A DNA stretch of 64,000 bases from Sipunculus nudus (taxonomy: Eukaryota; Annelida; Sipuncula; Golfingiida; Sipunculidae). Shown piece by piece: positions 59,861 through 64,000 of this stretch. The stretch is taken from the NCBI GenBank assembly GCA_026874595.1, contig CM049310.1:7440001-7504000 (forward strand). The letters run 5' to 3'. Made by a program: the position numbers and the translations under genes. Numbering within the stretch: the first letter of the stretch is position 1; each line of letters opens with the position of its first letter. The notes below the pieces were generated by a model, which saw only the letters and a program-made list of their open reading frames with translations, was not told the DNA's origin and made no database searches.

Positions 59861-61312
59861 AGAATACGGGTAGTCGACAAGCGACTACGTGTATCCGCCT
59901 AAATCAGAGTGAAACGGGTGAAGTGAGGCATGGATTGAGTGGCAAGGGAAAATTGAGTGTTGCATATTAGCATGGATGTCTGCAGCCAAATTGTGTATGT
60001 AGGTTGCCCCCCATACCACAAAATCCAGAAAGCCGTCCAAGTTGTATACATATGCAAAATTTAAGGCAGATAAGTCAAAACACTACATGTATATGAGTAA
60101 TTTTAGCCTGTGGCAGACAAACAGATGGACGCTGAGCAAAAATGGTTGCAGGTGACGCCACCAGTTTTGCGTCTGATAAAGAGCTATGTGAGAACTATAC
60201 ACATGCAAAACTTTGGCCCAATCGGTCAAACGGTTCCCAAGATATGAGCTTGGATGTCTGCTGCATAAACTAGAATGCAGGTGGCGCCACCTGTCATAAA
60301 ATCAAGAGAGCTGTCCAGAATGTATAAACCTGCAAAATTTTAGGCAGATATGTCAAACCACTGCCGAGATATGAGTGATTTTATCCCATGGCAGACAAAC
60401 AGACATGAGCTGTGCAAAAATGGCTGCAGGTGGCGCCACCAGTTTTGCATATGATGAAGAGCTATGTGAGATCTATACACATGCAAAATTTTGGCCCAAT
60501 CGGTCAAACGGTTCCCGAGATATGAGCTTGGATGTCTGCAGTGTAAACGTGAATGTAGGTGGCGCCACCTGTCATAAAATCAGAAAAGCTATCCAGGATG
60601 TTTACGCATGCCAAATTTCAGGTGAATTAGTCTAGTCACTGCAGAGATATGAGTGATTTTAACCCAAGGCAGACGAACAGATGGACACTGTGCAAACATG
60701 GTTGCAGGTGGTGCCACCATTTTTTGTGTATGTTATAAAGCTCTCCAAGGGCTATATTTGTGCAAAAAAATTTTCCTGATCGGTCAAACGGTTCCCGAGA
60801 TATGAGCTTGGATGTCTGCAGTGTAAACGTGAATGTAGGTGGCGCCACCTGTCATAAAATCAGAAAAGCTATCCAGGATGTGTACGCATGCCGAATTTCA
60901 GGTGAATTAGTCAAGTCACTGCAGAGATATGAGTGATTTTAACCCAAGGCAGACGAACAGATGGACACTGTGCAAACATGGTTGCAGGTGGCACCACCAT
61001 TTTTTGTGTATGTTATAAAGCTCTCCAAGGGCTACATTTGTGTAAAAAAATTTTCCTGATCGGTCAAACGGTTCCCGAGATATGTGGGTTTATGTGTGGA
61101 AACAGACGCACAAACGGACGCAGAGCGCAGAGGAAAGGTCAGAGGTAAAAAAAAAATCGGGGCGCAGCAGTTCACATGTGACCCGAACATAATCCCGGGT
61201 TTCGTAAAATTCCGCCCAGCGGTTACGGAGGAGTTCTCCGGACACCTACGCGGCGGCGGCGGCGTGCAGCTGAAAACATAGTATCCGCAAAACTCTGTTT
61301 TGGCGGATACAA
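59861..61312 (+). mobile_element. Element E3: complete tandem-repeat-bearing dispersed element
   Basis: Begins at the left hairpin (GTAGTCG-ACAAG-CGACTAC, 59870-59888) and GTATCCGC. It carries about four satellite half/whole units with GGTGGCGCCACC (about 60280, 60428, 60557, 60839) and then a divergent end block shared with 14850-15000. It finishes with GGC repeats and a right hairpin: GTATCCGC (61281-61288) with GCGGATAC (61303-61310), extended by AAAA/TTTT. It encodes no protein. The ends-plus-repeat-core layout resembles bivalve pearl-like, Helentron-associated elements; that placement is inference. Confidence 0.7.
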
Positions 61313-62208
61313 TTAGCTCATGCATTTATAAATACAATTAATACAATATTTTATTAAGTTTCAATAACCTTCTCAACTTTAGCTGGGGTGATTTTACATG
61401 CTGGTCTGTATAAAATTACATTAAATGTTCACATGTGACAAAACCCTGTGTGCAAAATTTAAATTCACAGAAATGAAAATAAGTCTTATAACATCACACA
61501 TTCTTTTAGTTTCCAATACCCTTCATATTGAGTTGTGACTTGTACCGTTCAAGAATGTTTTTGTCTTGGAGACTCTACTCCTTGAAAGTGAAAAAGGGCT
61601 AAAATAAGGAAATTTCACTGAAGACACTGTTATCTCAGTGGGCGTAGCCTCTATAACTGTGAATGGCACTTGCAGTAAAGCAAAATGGACATTCAGACAA
61701 AACATATATCTCAACACGTCATATAAGTTGTGCAGGCTTTTATGAAGCAAACATGAAATCTCTATAATTCCATACAGAACAGCTTGTTTTCTCTACCATT
61801 TTAGCAAGTCACAATAAATATTGTTTAAAATTAGTTGCACAGTATATTAACAGAGCATACTACTTCATGAAAATCTGTTTTTGATGATCAAGAAATAACT
61901 GGTACACCCAATTACCATCAGATTGGATTACTTTGTGTATACTAGCTTCCTAATTCTTGGGTAGTTCATTTAATTTTCCAATGGATGGGATCTGTTGATA
62001 GCTCCATACAAACAAAATGTCAAATTTCTCAAGAATAAAAGTGATAATACAGGAAATGAACCCCATAGGACAAATTTGGTCTGGTTCTGAACAGTTCAAG
62101 AACCAGAAATGGGCATTTTCATGATGTGGCCACAGAGGAGTTGCATGAAAAGTTGAGTGGCGCCACTGTCAATTATAAAATAAATGATAATTCTCAAAAA
62201 TAACTCAC
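61313..62208 (-). other. Intron of host gene, no feature seen
   Basis: AT-rich DNA. The 75-codon minus frame at 61750-61523 lacks splice context and recognisable content. A lone 'gagtggcgccact' word lies at about 62155-62167. Confidence 0.5.
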
Positions 62209-62345
62209 CTCAGCTCCTTCATACTTAATGTAGTCATACATCGTGTCATCTCGCTGGCCAGACTGGGCTTGTCGCTCTCGCATGTGTGCCAGTGACTCAC
62301 GAGCAGTCACCTTAGAGTAGGAGGGCTCCGACTTTCCTGTTGGAC
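62209..62345 (-). CDS. Host gene internal exon (137 bp) with YSKV and YDYI motifs
   Basis: Acceptor 'cttgtattag' above 62345 and donor GTGAGTTATT below 62209, both strong. After two bases completing a split codon it encodes 45 residues, including 'EPSYSKVTARE', the charged stretch 'HMRERQAQSGQRDD' and 'MYDYIKYEGAE'. It ends on a codon boundary, which matches the phase-0 start of the 59333-59420 exon. Earlier exons, presumably with any extracellular and membrane parts, lie to the right of the window. Confidence 0.88.
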
Positions 62346-63140
62346 CTAATACAAGAAATACAAAGATGACCATTTATTCTCCATCTAATGCTGTGGCTTA
62401 AGTTAGAAAACTAGTGCTGTTAACCTTCAAATTTTTATGAACTCACACTGTGGGTATAAAAGGGATGATTCTCTTGAAGTTGTCATCGTATTTACAATCT
62501 ACAGATTTGATCATTGCAACTGTTATCTTTATTCAATAATATAGAGCTGGCTAAATATATTTTGATATGTATCTGTATGTTATTCTCTGCAAGATAATCA
62601 ACTGACACAATTACCAATGGCTCTGACAGAATCAATGTAATTATCAATGGTTCAGACATGAGCTGATACAATAACTGATGAATCTGACAAGTGTAAGATC
62701 AAACATAAATACAATCTTTATAAACTAGCACAACACCCTCATCTGTTTGGAATTATTATAAATCTGCATGCAATACATTTTACATATTCTTTAGCAATGA
62801 AAAAAATATCAACATTATATTGATAATCACATGCTTATAACTGGTTGCAGAACCTGGAGTCAATAAATATTAATATTTGTCCTGACAGCAAGCCCTAAAA
62901 TTGGTCCACAACTTTATGACATCAACCTATTTCAGCCTTTGGAACAAAATGCAAGCAAATGGCACAAGAGGAGTTTACCATTTGAATAAAAGTTAGGGAT
63001 AACTAGAATATCAGCAGAAGCTGACAAAAGCCCTCAGCCAAAAGAACAGTGTTTAGAGGTGGTAACAGTAACAAGTACTAAATATCTGTTCTCACATGGA
63101 TGTATATCTGTACATGTCTCAGTTAAAAATTTAAAATGGA
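62346..63140 (-). other. Intron upstream of exon 62209-62345, no feature seen
   Basis: AT-rich single-copy DNA with no further exon candidate. Confidence 0.5.
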
Positions 63141-63960
63141 GAGGTATGTACCATGATTCATAACAATCCACCAAATGCTTCCTGAAAAATAAGCTTCTAA
63201 GTTTTATTCTATTATCAGCTCTGTGACCTTGAAAAGTACGTCAAGGTCACCCATCTTCGAACTTGACCGAGATTTTGTTGATATACATCTTCACCAAAGA
63301 AATAAAATTCCTATTGTGAATCCTTTTAAAGATATCCCGCTCACAAGGCCAAAGTTGAAAAATCCAAGAAAAATTCATTAAAAATCAGAAATTGCAGGTG
63401 GCGCCCCCAAACTTGTGCAGCAGTTACAGAACATCACTCCCTATGATCATAGTAAGTATTGTGAAATCCAGCCAATGGTTCCTGAGAAATAAGCTTCTAA
63501 ATGTTTTTTCAAAAAATAGCTCTAAAACGTAGAAAAATAGGTCAAGGTCACCCATCTTCGAACTTGACCGAGATTTTGTCATTATACATTTTCACCGAAA
63601 AAATAAAATTCCTATGGTGAATCCTTTTAGAGATATCCTGCTCACAAACCCAAAGTTGAAAAATCAGATAAAAATTCATAAAAAACAGATATTGTAGGTG
63701 GCACCACCAAACTTGTGTAGCAGGTACAAATTATCAGTCCCAATAATCATAGTAAGTTTTGTGAAAATCCATCAAATGGTTCCTGAGTAATAAGCATCTA
63801 AGTGTTTTTCTATAATCAGCTCTAAAATGTAGAAAAATAGGTCAAGGTCACCCATCTTCGAACTTGACCGAGATTTTGTCGATATACATCTTTACCGAGG
63901 AAATAAAATTCTGACGGTGAATCCTTTTCAAGATATCCCGCTCACAAGGTAAAAGTTAAT
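63141..63960 (+). repeat. 300-bp tandem repeat with TCAAGGTCA and GGTGGCGCC words
   Basis: Nearly three units, period 300; 'tcaaggtcacccatcttcga' starts at 63241, 63542 and 63842. Each full unit has a palindrome relative (GGTGGCGCCCCC, GGTGGCACCACC). It also has a 'gtgaaa-atcc-caatggttcctgag' block similar in layout to the 280-bp satellite monomer. This suggests distant common origin. Confidence 0.85.
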
Positions 63961-64000
63961 GGACGCCGGATGGACGGACGGACGGACGGACGGACGGACG
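63961..64000 (+). repeat. (GGAC)n microsatellite at window edge
   Basis: 'ggacgccggatggacggacgg' and onward to the end of the window, the usual right-side microsatellite of the tandem-repeat elements. It is cut by the window end. Confidence 0.9.

Overview
The window looks like nuclear DNA from an invertebrate animal, most likely a bivalve or related mollusc. It is AT-rich, has spliced coding exons, and is dominated by transposable elements: a Tx1/L1-type LINE, two Ty3/gypsy LTR retrotransposons, foldback MITEs, a tRNA-derived SINE, and dispersed elements with tandem-repeat cores that end in GACG/GGC-rich stretches and a hairpin. That last architecture resembles the pearl-like (Helentron-associated) elements described from bivalves. 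The organism assignment is inference. I see no bacterial-style operons, CRISPR arrays or confident RNA genes.

Layout. 1-1260: unique DNA and a decayed dispersed repeat. 1268-17373: a compound repeat block. It holds arrays of a 280-bp satellite, interrupted by a minus-strand LINE (3081-9433) and by foldback MITEs. About 2.6 kb (MITE plus seven satellite units) is tandemly duplicated, with an 86-bp inverted scrap of the LINE ORF1 between the copies. 17329-33345: three near-identical tandem copies of a 5.34-kb, largely non-coding segment that starts inside the terminus of the preceding repeat. 33346-36934: AT-rich DNA, probably the 3' side of a host gene. 36935-62345: one host gene on the minus strand, with three well-supported exons (62209-62345, 59333-59420, 36935-37563) and one likely cassette exon (49889-49993). 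It encodes the C-terminal part of a protein with about a dozen Tyr-x-x-Val/Ile motifs, as in a phosphotyrosine-signalling receptor tail or docking protein. Upstream exons lie beyond the window.

The gene's roughly 22-kb last intron holds two LTR elements. LTR-1 (39125-47253) lies between the 27-bp terminal inverted repeats of a DNA transposon (38265-47298). Its LTRs are almost identical, yet its protease triad is replaced, its reverse transcriptase is missing and an integrase Asp is lost, while the 900-codon pol frame stays open. A slippery heptamer followed by a possible pseudoknot sits at its gag-pol junction. LTR-2 (50513-55206) has 161-bp LTRs and an exact ATTAT target duplication, and its empty target sequence is present elsewhere in the window. 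Further copies of the satellite element lie at about 55262-57580 and 59861-61312. The right edge holds a 300-bp tandem repeat ending in a GGAC microsatellite.

The most interesting leads are the catalytically stripped but open LTR-1, its frameshift signal, the Tyr-motif host gene, the dimeric satellite built on the palindrome GGTGGCGCCACC, and the foldback MITE family with its link to local duplication.
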